DNA of 64,000 bases from JBNJGB01 sp051747385. GTDB lineage: Bacteria; Myxococcota_A; UBA9042; PHBI01; JACKFB01. Below, piece after piece: positions 25,076 through 34,600 of the stretch (positions within the stretch are counted from its first letter, which is position 1; each line of letters opens with the position of its first letter). The stretch spans positions 76,860 through 140,859 of the forward strand of contig JBNJGB010000017.1 of assembly GCA_051747385.1 (NCBI GenBank). The letters are read 5' to 3'. Below the pieces are notes generated by a model. That model saw only the letters and a program-made list of their open reading frames with translations, had not been told where the DNA came from and made no database searches. A program made the translations under genes and the position numbers.

Positions 25076-25996
25076 ATGGTCTTCGAGCTCGCCGTCTATG
25101 GAGTGACGATCCCGCTGATCGTGGCGCTGGTCGCGATGCTGGCGGGGACCCGCCCCTGGAGCGCCGACGGCCCGTCCGGCCGGATCGCCGGGGCCGTGGC
25201 GGTGGCCGGAGCCTACGCGGCCGCGTTCCTCGGCGCCCGGGGCTGGCCCGACCTGCCCGCCGTCGAGGCGACGGACTGGACCTTCTGGGCCGCCCTCGTG
25301 GCCCTGGCCTTGGCCCTGCTCGAGGTGGCCGCCGACAAGGTGTGGGTGCGCTGGCCCCTCCGGGCCGCGCTGGTCCTCGGCGCCCTCTGGCTGGTGCTCC
25401 GCCCCATGCTGGAGCACACCTGGGAGGGCACGGAGGGCCCGCTCCACGTCGTCGGACTCGCCGCCGGCGTGCTGATCGTCTGGGCGCTCGTCGAGGCCCT
25501 CGCGCGCCGCCGCACCGGGGCCTCCATTCCGCTCGTCCTCGCGGCCGTCGCCTGCACGGGCGCCGGGGTCGTCGCCATCGCCGCGTCCGTGGTCACCGCC
25601 CAGCTCGTGGTCGCCCTCGCCGTGGCCGCCGGCGTGCCCGTCCTGGTGGCGTGGTGGCGCGGTCACGTCGCCATGCGCGGAGCCCTCGCCGTGTTCGCGC
25701 CCCTGCTCGGGCTGCTGTGGACGGTGTCCTGGGTGTACGCGGGCGTCGACGGCCGCGCCATGCTGCTCATCTCCGCGGCGCCGCTCCTCGCGTGGTTGGG
25801 CGAGATCCCCGCCATCCGCGACCGCGCGGCGTGGTTGGCCGTCGCCGTGCGCGTCACCCTCGTCGTCCTCCCCGTGGCGGGCGCCCTGGTCGTCTCCGAG
25901 TTCCTGGAGGAGCCCGCCGCCGACTACGGCGAGGCTCCGACCGAGGACGCGGGCGACGCCGAGGCCGACGACGACGGGACCTACGTCCCCTACTGA
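25076..25996 (+). CDS. Polytopic membrane protein of unknown function
   Basis: 306 residues with about nine hydrophobic segments, starting 'MVFELAVYGVTIPLIVALVAMLAG'. The C-terminus is hydrophilic and acidic ('DYGEAPTEDAGDAEADDDGTY'). No family signature that I recognise. It starts 22 bp after the YceI gene. It overlaps the end of the convergent channel gene by 7 bp. Confidence 0.7.
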   Translation: MVFELAVYGVTIPLIVALVAMLAGTRPWSADGPSGRIAGAVAVAGAYAAAFLGARGWPDLPAVEATDWTFWAALVALALALLEVAADKVWVRWPLRAALVLGALWLVLRPMLEHTWEGTEGPLHVVGLAAGVLIVWALVEALARRRTGASIPLVLAAVACTGAGVVAIAASVVTAQLVVALAVAAGVPVLVAWWRGHVAMRGALAVFAPLLGLLWTVSWVYAGVDGRAMLLISAAPLLAWLGEIPAIRDRAAWLAVAVRVTLVVLPVAGALVVSEFLEEPAADYGEAPTEDAGDAEADDDGTYVPY

Positions 25997-27102
25997 CTCC
26001 CGAGGTAGGCCGTGATCTGATCGCGCCACCACGGGCTGGTGATGCGGTCCAGCAGCTTCTGGTTGACGGGCTCCCGCAGGGCGCTGCCGTCCTTCAGGGC
26101 GAAGGCGTAGTCCTGTCGCTCGAAGGTGTTCCGGAGGACCCGCGCCTTGCCCTGGAAGACCTTCCCGGCGAGGTGGCGCAGGATGGGGGCGTCGTAGACC
26201 ACGGCGTCGATCTCGCCGTCGATCAGGGCGCGCATCGCCGCCCGGGGCTCGTCGAAGGTGCTGTGATCGATCTCGTGGAGCTCGAGGTAGTCCACGCTCG
26301 TCGAGGCGGCGACGGTCCCGACCCGGACGCCGGGCAGGTCCCCCGGGCCCTCCACGGGGAACTTGAGCTGCCCGACCGTCAGGGCGGAGGCGATGGCGGC
26401 CGTGAACGACGAGATGATGATGACGCTCGTGAACATCCAGACCAGCGCGATCCCCCGCCCTCCGGCCGTGCGCGGCGCCATGTCGCCGTACCCGACGGTG
26501 GTCATGGTCACGGCCGACCACCAGAACGCGGCGCCCAGGCCCCCCGCCCTCCCCTCCGCGAACTCGCCGGGGTTGCGCTTCCGCTCGAAGAGCCACACGA
26601 GGAACCCGGCCAGGAGCAGCACGCCCGCCAGGCCGCCCACGACCTTCAGCATCCGCAGGGAGAAGAACCCCTTCAGAGCGGCGAGCCACCCCGACTGCGA
26701 CTCGGGGACCACGGCGATGCCGAGGCCGGACGTGTAGAACGGGTGGCTGAAGTCGAAGCTCTTCTCCCGGTCCGGCGTCACGGTGAGCGCGGCCACGCCG
26801 ACGTCCACCCGCCCGGACTCCACGCCGTCCAGGAGGTCCTCGAGGCTGTGCTCCTCGAACTCGTAGTCCAGGTCGAGGCGCAGGGCGACCTCCTTCCAGA
26901 GGTCGACGCTGATCCCGCGGAACGTCCCGTCCGGGTCCTTCAGGACGAACGGCGGCGCGACCTTGATGCCCACCTTCAGCTTCTCCGGGGCGGCGGCCTC
27001 GGGGCCGGGTACGGTGTCGGCGGGCTGGGCCGCGGCGGTACCGCAGCAGCAGACGAGCAGGGCCAGGGCGGCCCGGGACGTGGCGCGCCGGATGCCTCTC
27101 AT
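25990..27102 (-). CDS. Prokaryotic ionotropic glutamate-receptor-like K+ channel (GluR0 type)
   Basis: 370 residues. A signal peptide is followed by the S1 half of a periplasmic-binding-type domain ('LKVGIKVAPPFVLKDPDGTFRGISVDLWKEVA' ... 'AALTVTPDREKSFDFSHPFY'). Then come a membrane helix (about 155-170), a pore loop carrying the K+ selectivity filter 'TMTTVGYGDMAP' (TVGYGD at 202-207), a second helix ('IALVWMFTSVIIISSFTAAIASALTV') and the S2 half ('GVRVGTVAASTSVDYLE' ... 'DYAFALKDGSALREPVNQKLL'). This is the inside-out architecture of GluR0. The sensed ligand is probably an amino acid. The gene stands alone. Confidence 0.88.
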   Translation of the reverse strand: MRGIRRATSRAALALLVCCCGTAAAQPADTVPGPEAAAPEKLKVGIKVAPPFVLKDPDGTFRGISVDLWKEVALRLDLDYEFEEHSLEDLLDGVESGRVDVGVAALTVTPDREKSFDFSHPFYTSGLGIAVVPESQSGWLAALKGFFSLRMLKVVGGLAGVLLLAGFLVWLFERKRNPGEFAEGRAGGLGAAFWWSAVTMTTVGYGDMAPRTAGGRGIALVWMFTSVIIISSFTAAIASALTVGQLKFPVEGPGDLPGVRVGTVAASTSVDYLELHEIDHSTFDEPRAAMRALIDGEIDAVVYDAPILRHLAGKVFQGKARVLRNTFERQDYAFALKDGSALREPVNQKLLDRITSPWWRDQITAYLGSQ

Positions 27103-27171
27103 GGGGTTCCCCTCGGACTGTGTGGGGGCCCGAGTACACCACCCCTCGCCGATCCTGGCCAAAATCGGACG

Positions 27172-28176
27172 TCAGGCCCCCACGCGCACGACCTGCTTGC
27201 CGACGTTGGCCCCGCGGAACAGCCCGAGGAAGGCCCCCGGGGCGTTCTCCAGCCCGTCCACGACGGTCTCGCGGTGGCTCAGGATCCCCTCGGCCACGTA
27301 CTGGGCGAGCCGCGACTGGGCCTCCTGCCAGACGCCCGGGTAGTCGGTGACGATGAAGCCCTGGAGCTTCACCCGATGCACCAGCAGGGGCGCCAGATCC
27401 CGGAGCCCGCGCGCCTCGGCGCCGTCGTACTGCGAGACCAGACCGCACAAGGGGATGCGCGCAAACGGCCGGAGCCGCGGGACGACCGCCTCCAGCACCT
27501 CGCCGCCCACGGACTCGAAGTGCAGGTCGACGCCGTCGGGCGTGGCCTCCACGAGGTCCTCACGGAGCCGCCCCGCCTTGTAGTCGACGCAGGCGGCCGC
27601 GCCCAGCTCCTCCACGACGAAGCGGCACTTCTCCGGGCCCCCGGCGATGCCCACGACGCGGCAGCCCTCGATGCGCGCGAGCTGGACCACGACGCTCCCC
27701 ACGGCGCCGGCGGCGGCCGACACGACCACCGTCTCGCCCTCCGAGGCCGCGCCGATCTCCAGCAGGCCGACCCAGGCCGTGATCCCGGGCATCCCGCACG
27801 CGCCGAGCCAGGCCGTCTCGGGGACGCGCGGGTCGTCGATCCGGTGGACGTGGCGCCCGTCCGACAGGGCGTACTCCTGCCACCCGCCCATGGTCACCAC
27901 GCGGTCCCCGGCGGCGAAGTGCTGATGGCGGCTCTCGACGACCTCGCCCACCGCGGCGCCCACCATCACGTCGCCGGGCTCCATGGGCTCGGCGTACCCC
28001 GGGTGCGCCTCCATCCGGGCTCGCATGTACGGGTCCACGGACAGCCAGCGGGTCCGGACGAGGAACTGCCCGGACTGCGGCTCGGGCACGGGGGCCTCGA
28101 CGACCTCGAAGTCCTCCTCGCGCGCACGCCCCTCCGGACGACGGGCGAGCCGGACCTGCAGATTGCGGGCGGCCAT
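27172..28176 (-). CDS. NADPH-dependent MDR-family oxidoreductase (CurA/LTB4DH-like)
   Basis: 334 residues from 'MAARNLQVRLARRPEG'. It is a zinc-independent medium-chain reductase: 'WLSVDPYMRARM' and 'GMPGITAWVGLLEIG' are signatures of the leukotriene-B4-dehydrogenase/curcumin-reductase group, and the NADPH loop is 'VSAAAGAVGSVVVQLARIEG'. Late motifs 'LCGLVSQYDG' and 'KLQGFIVTDYPG' also fit. It reduces alpha,beta-unsaturated carbonyls in the cytoplasm. It is 69 bp upstream of the channel gene on the same strand. Confidence 0.88.
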   Translation of the reverse strand: MAARNLQVRLARRPEGRAREEDFEVVEAPVPEPQSGQFLVRTRWLSVDPYMRARMEAHPGYAEPMEPGDVMVGAAVGEVVESRHQHFAAGDRVVTMGGWQEYALSDGRHVHRIDDPRVPETAWLGACGMPGITAWVGLLEIGAASEGETVVVSAAAGAVGSVVVQLARIEGCRVVGIAGGPEKCRFVVEELGAAACVDYKAGRLREDLVEATPDGVDLHFESVGGEVLEAVVPRLRPFARIPLCGLVSQYDGAEARGLRDLAPLLVHRVKLQGFIVTDYPGVWQEAQSRLAQYVAEGILSHRETVVDGLENAPGAFLGLFRGANVGKQVVRVGA

Positions 28177-28300
28177 GGCGACTCCTTGTCGGGCAATGCC
28201 CCGATCCTCGCCGCCCCGAGGCCCGGACACAAGCGACGGACCAGCTACCACGTGGGCCGGGACCGGGTGGAGCGGAAGGCCCCCCACCCGTCCACGGCGG

Positions 28301-30880
28301 TCATGCGGGGCGTCGTGGGATGGCCCTGCCGCGCTCCCGCCCCAGCTCGGACCGGACGGCGTCCAGCAGGGTCTTCGGCATCAGGGGCTTGTCGAGGACG
28401 CGCCTTCCGCGCGCCCGCTCTGTGATCTCGCCCTGGAGGAGCTCCTCCGCGTAGCCGGTCATGAACAGAAACCGCGTCCCCGGGCAGAGCGCCTCCACGT
28501 GCTCCGCGAGCTGCCAGCCGCTCATCTCCGGCATGACCAGGTCGGTGAGGACGAGGTCCATCGGGGCCGTCCGCTGCTCGCAGATGAGCAGGGCCTCGCC
28601 TCCGTCGCGCGCCGTGAGCACGTCGAAGCCGGCCCGCTCCAGGATCCGCCGGACCACGGCCCGCACCTCGGCCTGGTCCTCGACGACCAGGATGGTGGCG
28701 CCTCCCTCGTAGCCGGGACGAGGCCGCGTCGAGGGCCCCCTCTCGATCCCCGACTCGTCGTGCGCCGCCGGGAGGACGATCTCGAACGTCGTCCCCTGCC
28801 CCGGCCGGCTCCACACGTCGATGTCCCCGCCCGCCTGCTTCACGATGCCGTACACCGTGGACAGCCCCAGCCCGGTGCCCTGCCCGCGCGGCTTCGTCGT
28901 GTAGAACGGCTCGAAGATGCGCTGGCGGACGGGCTCCGTCATCCCCTCGCCCGTGTCGGACACCCGCAGGATGACCCAGGGCCCCGCCGCGACGTCCGCG
29001 TGGCGTCGGCGCTCCTCCTCCCGGGGAGCCCGCTGCGCCGTCCCCACGAGGAGGGTCCCCCCGTCGGGCATGGCGTCCCGGGCGTTCGTGGCGAGGTTCA
29101 TGATCACCTGCTCGAGCTGTGCGCGATCCATGAAGACGGGCGGTCCCCCCTCCAGCGCCGCGACCTCCAGGGTCACCGACTCCTCGAGGAGCCTGCGGAG
29201 CATGGGCTCCACGGATCGCACGACCTCGGCCGGATCGAGGAGCGTCGGCTCCACGGGCTGCTTCCGCGAGAACGCCAGGAGCTGCCGCGTGAGCGCGGCG
29301 CCCCGCCGCGCGGCCTCGAGCATCTCCTGGAGGTCCTCGCGCACCGGGTCGCCCTCCCGCGTCTCCTCCAGGGCGAGCTGGGCGTGGCTCAGCAGCACCG
29401 TCAGGACGTTGTTGAAGTCGTGGGCGACCCCGCCCGCCAGGCGGCCGACCGCCTCCATCCGCTGGGCATGCCGAAGCTCCTGCTCCAGGCTGCGGCGCTC
29501 GGAGATGTCGAAGGCGCCGCACAGCAGCCCGGCGAAGACCCCGGCGCGGTCGAAGGGACGCCCGACCGCGAGGACCGCTCGATACTTCCCGTCCCGGTAG
29601 CGCATGCGGAACTCCATCTCGTAGGAGGTCCGCTCCTCGACGGCGCGCCGGACGATGGCCCTGCAGCGGGGGCGATCCTCGGCGTGGACCGCGTCCATCC
29701 AGCCCTCGCCCACCTCGTCCGCCATGGCCCGACCCGTGAAGTCCAGCCACGTGCCGTTCACCCACGACATCGCGCCCGCCGCGTCGGTCCTGCCGAGGAG
29801 GGTCGGGAAGTCCTCCAGCATCCGGAAGCACAGGTCCCGCGCCTCCTCCAGCGCGGCCGCGCTCCGCTCCCGCTCGATGACGCGTCCGATCTGGACCCCC
29901 ACCTGCTGCACGACCTCCAGCACCTCGCGATCGGGACGGATGATCCGATCGGAGAAGAACTCCAGCACCGCGACCACCTCGTCCCCTACGAGGACCGGCG
30001 CCGCGAAGCCGCTCCGGAGGGCGCAGGATGCCGTCCGGCGCAGGAACTCCGGGTCGCGGGACACGTCGTCGTCCCACAGGGGCCGCCTCTCGGCCGCGAC
30101 ACGCCCCACGAACCCCTCCCCGAAGGCCATGGTCGTGCCCGCCGTTTGCAGGAAGAAGCGGCGCACGTCGAGACCATCCTCCACGTGCACGATGGCCGTC
30201 GGCTCCAGCACGTCCTCGCGGACCACGTAGGCGTGTCCCACGGGCCACCCGATCCACCGGCAGACCTCGTCCACCACCTCCTGCAGGGCCTCCTCGGACG
30301 ACGTGGCGCGGTTGGCGGAGTCGGCCACGCGGGCGAGGAGCGCGATCTCCTCGTGGTGCCGCTCCAGGGCCTGCTCCGCCCGCCACTGCTCGGTCACGTC
30401 GCGCAGCACCACGACGGCGGCCGGCGATCCGTCCGGACGACGGACCGGCCCCGCGCTGACGACCACCTTCCGGATCCGCCCGTCCGCCGGATCGCGCAGG
30501 AGCCCCTCCCGGACGCTGCGCTCACCGTTCAGGGCTCCCATCGTCGCCGTCTCCTCCAGCGGGATCCGCTCTCCCGTCTCCGGATCCCGGAAGTCGATCT
30601 CCTCGAGCAAGCCCTCCAGGTCGAGGTGCGCCTCCTCCCCGAACGCGGGGGCCAGCAGCTCCCGCGCCGCAGGATTCGCGGGGCGGGCACGTCCGTCCGC
30701 GACGACGAAGACCGGTTCGGGGACGTGCTCGACCGCCGCGACGATCCCACGGGTCATCGTGCTCACGATCTCCCGCCGTCCGCTCCGGGACTTCGCGCTG
30801 CGCCGACGCGTCGCCACGCACACCTCCAGAGGAGGGGGATCCAACTCGGCCATGAACCGCGAGATCGGACCTCCCGTCAT
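28301..30880 (-). CDS. Hybrid sensor histidine kinase (PAS-GAF-PAS-HisKA-HATPase-REC)
   Basis: Up to 859 residues; the start is uncertain, with in-frame ATGs at codons 10 and 42. There is no membrane helix. Order: PAS (about 42-165), GAF ('EIALLARVADSANRATSSEEALQEVVDEV', about 185-335), PAS (about 350-465), HisKA with the phospho-acceptor in 'GRLAGGVAHDFNNVL' (His487), HATPase ('NLATNARDAMPDGG', 'DTGEGM', 'GQGTGLGLSTVYGI'), and a C-terminal receiver with the acceptor in 'LVLTDLVMPEMSG' (Asp780). It is a soluble sensor; signal and partner are unknown. It is the same type as the kinase at 44947. Confidence 0.85.
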   Translation of the reverse strand: MTGGPISRFMAELDPPPLEVCVATRRRSAKSRSGRREIVSTMTRGIVAAVEHVPEPVFVVADGRARPANPAARELLAPAFGEEAHLDLEGLLEEIDFRDPETGERIPLEETATMGALNGERSVREGLLRDPADGRIRKVVVSAGPVRRPDGSPAAVVVLRDVTEQWRAEQALERHHEEIALLARVADSANRATSSEEALQEVVDEVCRWIGWPVGHAYVVREDVLEPTAIVHVEDGLDVRRFFLQTAGTTMAFGEGFVGRVAAERRPLWDDDVSRDPEFLRRTASCALRSGFAAPVLVGDEVVAVLEFFSDRIIRPDREVLEVVQQVGVQIGRVIERERSAAALEEARDLCFRMLEDFPTLLGRTDAAGAMSWVNGTWLDFTGRAMADEVGEGWMDAVHAEDRPRCRAIVRRAVEERTSYEMEFRMRYRDGKYRAVLAVGRPFDRAGVFAGLLCGAFDISERRSLEQELRHAQRMEAVGRLAGGVAHDFNNVLTVLLSHAQLALEETREGDPVREDLQEMLEAARRGAALTRQLLAFSRKQPVEPTLLDPAEVVRSVEPMLRRLLEESVTLEVAALEGGPPVFMDRAQLEQVIMNLATNARDAMPDGGTLLVGTAQRAPREEERRRHADVAAGPWVILRVSDTGEGMTEPVRQRIFEPFYTTKPRGQGTGLGLSTVYGIVKQAGGDIDVWSRPGQGTTFEIVLPAAHDESGIERGPSTRPRPGYEGGATILVVEDQAEVRAVVRRILERAGFDVLTARDGGEALLICEQRTAPMDLVLTDLVMPEMSGWQLAEHVEALCPGTRFLFMTGYAEELLQGEITERARGRRVLDKPLMPKTLLDAVRSELGRERGRAIPRRPA

Positions 30881-30904
30881 TGTGGCACCGCCACCCGGGC
30901 TCGC

Positions 30905-31672
30905 TCAACCCCCCGGTGAAATTCGCGCCGCGCGGGCCACGAGATCGCTCCGCATCGCGGAGACGGCGTCCGGATGGACCGGGGTCGCGACGACCCGCGC
31001 CTCGTGCGCCCGGAGCAGCTCCACGGAGACCGGCGCAGCGGCGTCCACGTAGGCGCTCAGGTAGGCGTGATCGCGCAGCGCAATGAGCGCCTCCTCGGGA
31101 CCGACGTGCTCGGGCAGGTGGAGATGCACGGCGGTGGCCAGGGCATGCCGGCCCTTGCGGGGCGTACGCAGCGAGCGCCGGGAGATGGCCCGGGTCGGCA
31201 CCTCCTCCAGCTCTCCGGCGGCGGTGACCACCCGCACCCGGGTGAGGCCGATCGCGACGACCCGGCCCTCGGTGCGCTCGGTGGCGATCTCGTCGTCGAG
31301 CTGGAAGGGGCGGGTGAGCGCCAGCCGGATGCCGCCCGCCAGGTCCCGGAGGTGATCGAGCCCCCAGGTGGTCGCCGCGCCGCCCAGCAGCAGCCCGAGG
31401 AGCAGCGCCGACACGGGGTTGTCCTCGTGCATGGGCGCGAAGGCGCCGAAGAGCACGACGACGACCAGCAGCAGGCGCACGAGGGGGATGCTCCAGGCGA
31501 GGCGGCGGCGCCGGTCGATCTCCAGGGCCCAGGCCCGCCGGATCGCGCCCACGAGCAGCCGATCCACCAGCGCTGCGACGACCAGCAGCAGGAGCGCCCG
31601 CACGAGCAGCTCCAGCAGGGGCCAGTGGGTCCACTCCCTGATGTACTCGGCCAGGCCGGCGGGATCGTTCAC
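30905..31672 (-). CDS. MscS-like mechanosensitive channel family protein
   Basis: 255 residues from a GTG that overlaps the preceding stop codon as GTGA. Three N-terminal helices (about 20-42, 62-80, 87-105) are followed by the MscS pore-lining/beta region: 'TWGLDHLRDLAGGIRLALTRPFQLDDEIATERTEGRVVAIGLTRVRVVTAAGELEEVPTRAIS'. The features match the MscS central domain (helix, then 'f.vGD.i....  G.V..I.lr.t.i.t..G....iPN..l'). It is short for the family and the usual 'PN' is 'PT'. Its tight coupling to the antiporter/NTPase gene suggests a common complex or response. Confidence 0.72.
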   Translation of the reverse strand: MNDPAGLAEYIREWTHWPLLELLVRALLLLVVAALVDRLLVGAIRRAWALEIDRRRRLAWSIPLVRLLLVVVVLFGAFAPMHEDNPVSALLLGLLLGGAATTWGLDHLRDLAGGIRLALTRPFQLDDEIATERTEGRVVAIGLTRVRVVTAAGELEEVPTRAISRRSLRTPRKGRHALATAVHLHLPEHVGPEEALIALRDHAYLSAYVDAAAPVSVELLRAHEARVVATPVHPDAVSAMRSDLVARAARISPGG

Positions 31673-34600
31673 GGCGCCTCCTCCGGCGGCGAGGTGACGA
31701 GCAGGCGGCGGGCCTCCAGCTCCCGGGTGACGCAGCCCCAGGCCGGCGGCCAGAGCGAGAAACGTCCTCCGTTCCCGGGCGAGTCCACCAGCCCCGCGCC
31801 GGCCAGCACCGCGGCGGCGGCGTCCACCCGGTCGGGAGACCACCGGAGCGCCTCCGCGGCCTCCGCGCGGGTCAGGGAGCCGCACAGGACCGCCAGCGCC
31901 GCCAGGTGGTGCGCGTCCCGCCCGAGCTGGTCGAACCACGCGGTGCTGGGCGCGCGCACGTTCCGGAGGTGGATCGTGTCGTGCTCCACGTACTCCACCG
32001 CGTTGAGCCAGAGGGCCAGGGCGTCGCGCACGTTGCCGGCGCTCGCGACGGTGAGCGCCTGGTAGAAGCGGCGGCGCCGATCCTCCGGCCGCCGGGCCAC
32101 CAGCCGGCGGACCACCCGCGACCGCGCCAGCTCCGAGCGGGCCTCGGCGCTCGGCCAGGCCACCTGGAAGCCGCTGAGGTGGCAGCGGGACTCGACGACC
32201 TCCTGCAGCGTGAGGGCGTCCAGGGGAGGGAAGGTCACGTGGTCGGTGAAGTAGTCCTCCAGGTTCACGAGGCGCTCCAGGAGCCGCGCGGTGGGCAGCA
32301 CGACGCCCACGGCCCAGAAGACCTGATGGCGGGTCCGGAGCACCATGCGCAGGAAGCGGCGCAGATGCGCGAGCCCCTCCGGGGTGCGGACGAACGTCTG
32401 CTCGAGGCCGTGGAGGAGGATGGCCGGGCGGCGCTCCAGGAGCGCCGTCTCCAGGCCGCCGAAGTCCTTGACGTCCCAGGCCCCGATGCCCGTGCCGATG
32501 ACGCTCACCAGGCCCGCCTCGGTCCGGGTCATGGGATCCAGCCCGATGGTCACCAGGCGCCGACCGGCCAGGGGCCGCAGCGCCATGCGGGCGACGTTGC
32601 TCACGCCGCTTCCGTGGGAGCCGCTGAACAGGACCGACGACGGCCGCCCCTGCTCGAAGCGCTGCCACGCCTCTTCGAAGGTGGCGATCTGGTGCTCGGC
32701 CCCGGTGGGGGCCTGGGGCAGGTCGAAGGCCCGCGTGTCGAAGAGCTGCGCCAGGACGTAGGGCACGGTCGCCCGCTGCTCCGGGGAGACGTCGAGCGGC
32801 CGGAGCGCTTCCGCCATGGTGCTGGGGTCCACGCGCACGAGGCCCTGACGGATGCGCGCCTCCCGGATGATCTGGCTCCTCTCCGCGCGGCCCAGGGTCC
32901 GGCGGATCGCGTCTCCGAGGCCCACGAACCGTCGCCACAGCCGCGGGACGAGGCGCACGGCCGCGCGCAGGAAGCGGCGCACGCGGCGCCGGCGCTGGAG
33001 GCGGCGGGCAGGCTTCGGCTCCCGGGCCTGGTCGCGCACATGGGACAGGGCGTCGTCCAGCGACGAGTGGATGGACCGCGCGATGGCCTCCTCGCGGGCG
33101 TCCAGCTCTCGCTGCAGCGTCTCCACCGTCCGGGACGCGCGGCGCATGGCCCCGGCGGCCAGGGACAGGGCATGGCGGACCTCGTCGCGCCCGGCCTCTC
33201 CGCCGCCCAGGTGTGCGAGAGCCACGCGGAGCCCGTGGGTCGTGATGCCCGCGACCTCTCCCAGCCTCTGGACGGCCCGGTCCACGAGCTGATCGGCGTC
33301 GTCCCGGGCGTCGCCGAGCCAGAGCAGCTCTCCGGCGAGATACTGGTGGGCCACGGCACGCAGCGGGACCACGTCGGCCGGGACCTCGGTCGGAGACTCC
33401 ATGGTGTCGACGTCCAGGGACGCCGGGACCGCCCGGACCCGCCCGGGCACCTCCTCCAGGGAGGCCTCGATGTGCCGCCCGATGTCGGCCAGGGGATCGG
33501 CGACCCCGCCCTCCTCGCCCTGGGCCTCCCGGATGTGCGGCAGGAGCTCGGCCACCATGACCCGATCGATGGTCTCGATCTGCCCCTCCAGGACCTCGCG
33601 GGCGTCGGCGACCTCCGGGGCGCCGCCCCCCCTCCCGAGGGTCTGCTGGGACACGGCCAGCCCGTCCCGCACGTCGGCGATCCGGCTCACCACGTTCCGG
33701 TGGCGCTCCCGCCACGCCCCGATGGCGGCCTCCACGCGGCGGGACAGGGAAGCCTCCAAGCGCGCCAGGGTGATGTCGATGGCCACGCGCCCGGAGACGG
33801 CCTCCTCCACGCGATCCCAGGAGGCACCCTCCCGGGCGATGCGGCTCAGGGCCTCGTCGACCTCGCGGGCGACGCGGCGATAGGCCAGGCGCGGGCGGGG
33901 GAGCGCCGGGGTCCCGGCCCGCCGCAGGGCGTAGGCGGCCTCGGCGCGGCCCCGGTCCGTGATGCGCTCCAGGTGCGTCCGGAGCTTCCCGGAGGCCGCG
34001 GCGAGCCAGGCCCGCTGCTCGAGCACGGCCGCCATGATCCGCTGGTCGCCTCGCCGGGCCAGGCGGCTCCGGATCTCGCCCTCCAGGACCAGGCGGCGGG
34101 CCTCCAGGCGCGCCAGCTCGCGGAGCAGGTCGGCCATGAAGGGGACGAGGTGCCCCTCGACGTGCCCGCGGATCGCCACGCGGACCGGCACGCGGCGCAT
34201 GGAGCCCACGGGGTGCAGGGGGCGCCACGAGGCCAGGGCGAGGCGCCTCCAAGGCCCCATGCCCCGCCATGCACGGTGGTGATGCTCGCCCACCGCCGCG
34301 CGGCGCATGATGGGGAGCTCGTCCAGGGCATTCCGCAGGTCCCGCACGGCCTCCCAGAGACTGGCGGAGGCCTCCGCCAGCGGGATGGCGCGAGGGCGGT
34401 GCTCGGCGTCCTCCACCTCGTCCACCGGCGGGCCGAGCTGGAAGGCGTCCAGGCGTCGCGATCCCTCCGCCGCCCAGGCCGAGATGAGGTCCCTGTCCAC
34501 GCGACGGGTGAACTCCTCCAGCTCGCGGCCGACCCGCACGACGATCTCGCGGAGGCCCTCGTCCTCGGGCCCCGGCAGCACGGGCGCCGGCTCGGGGGCG

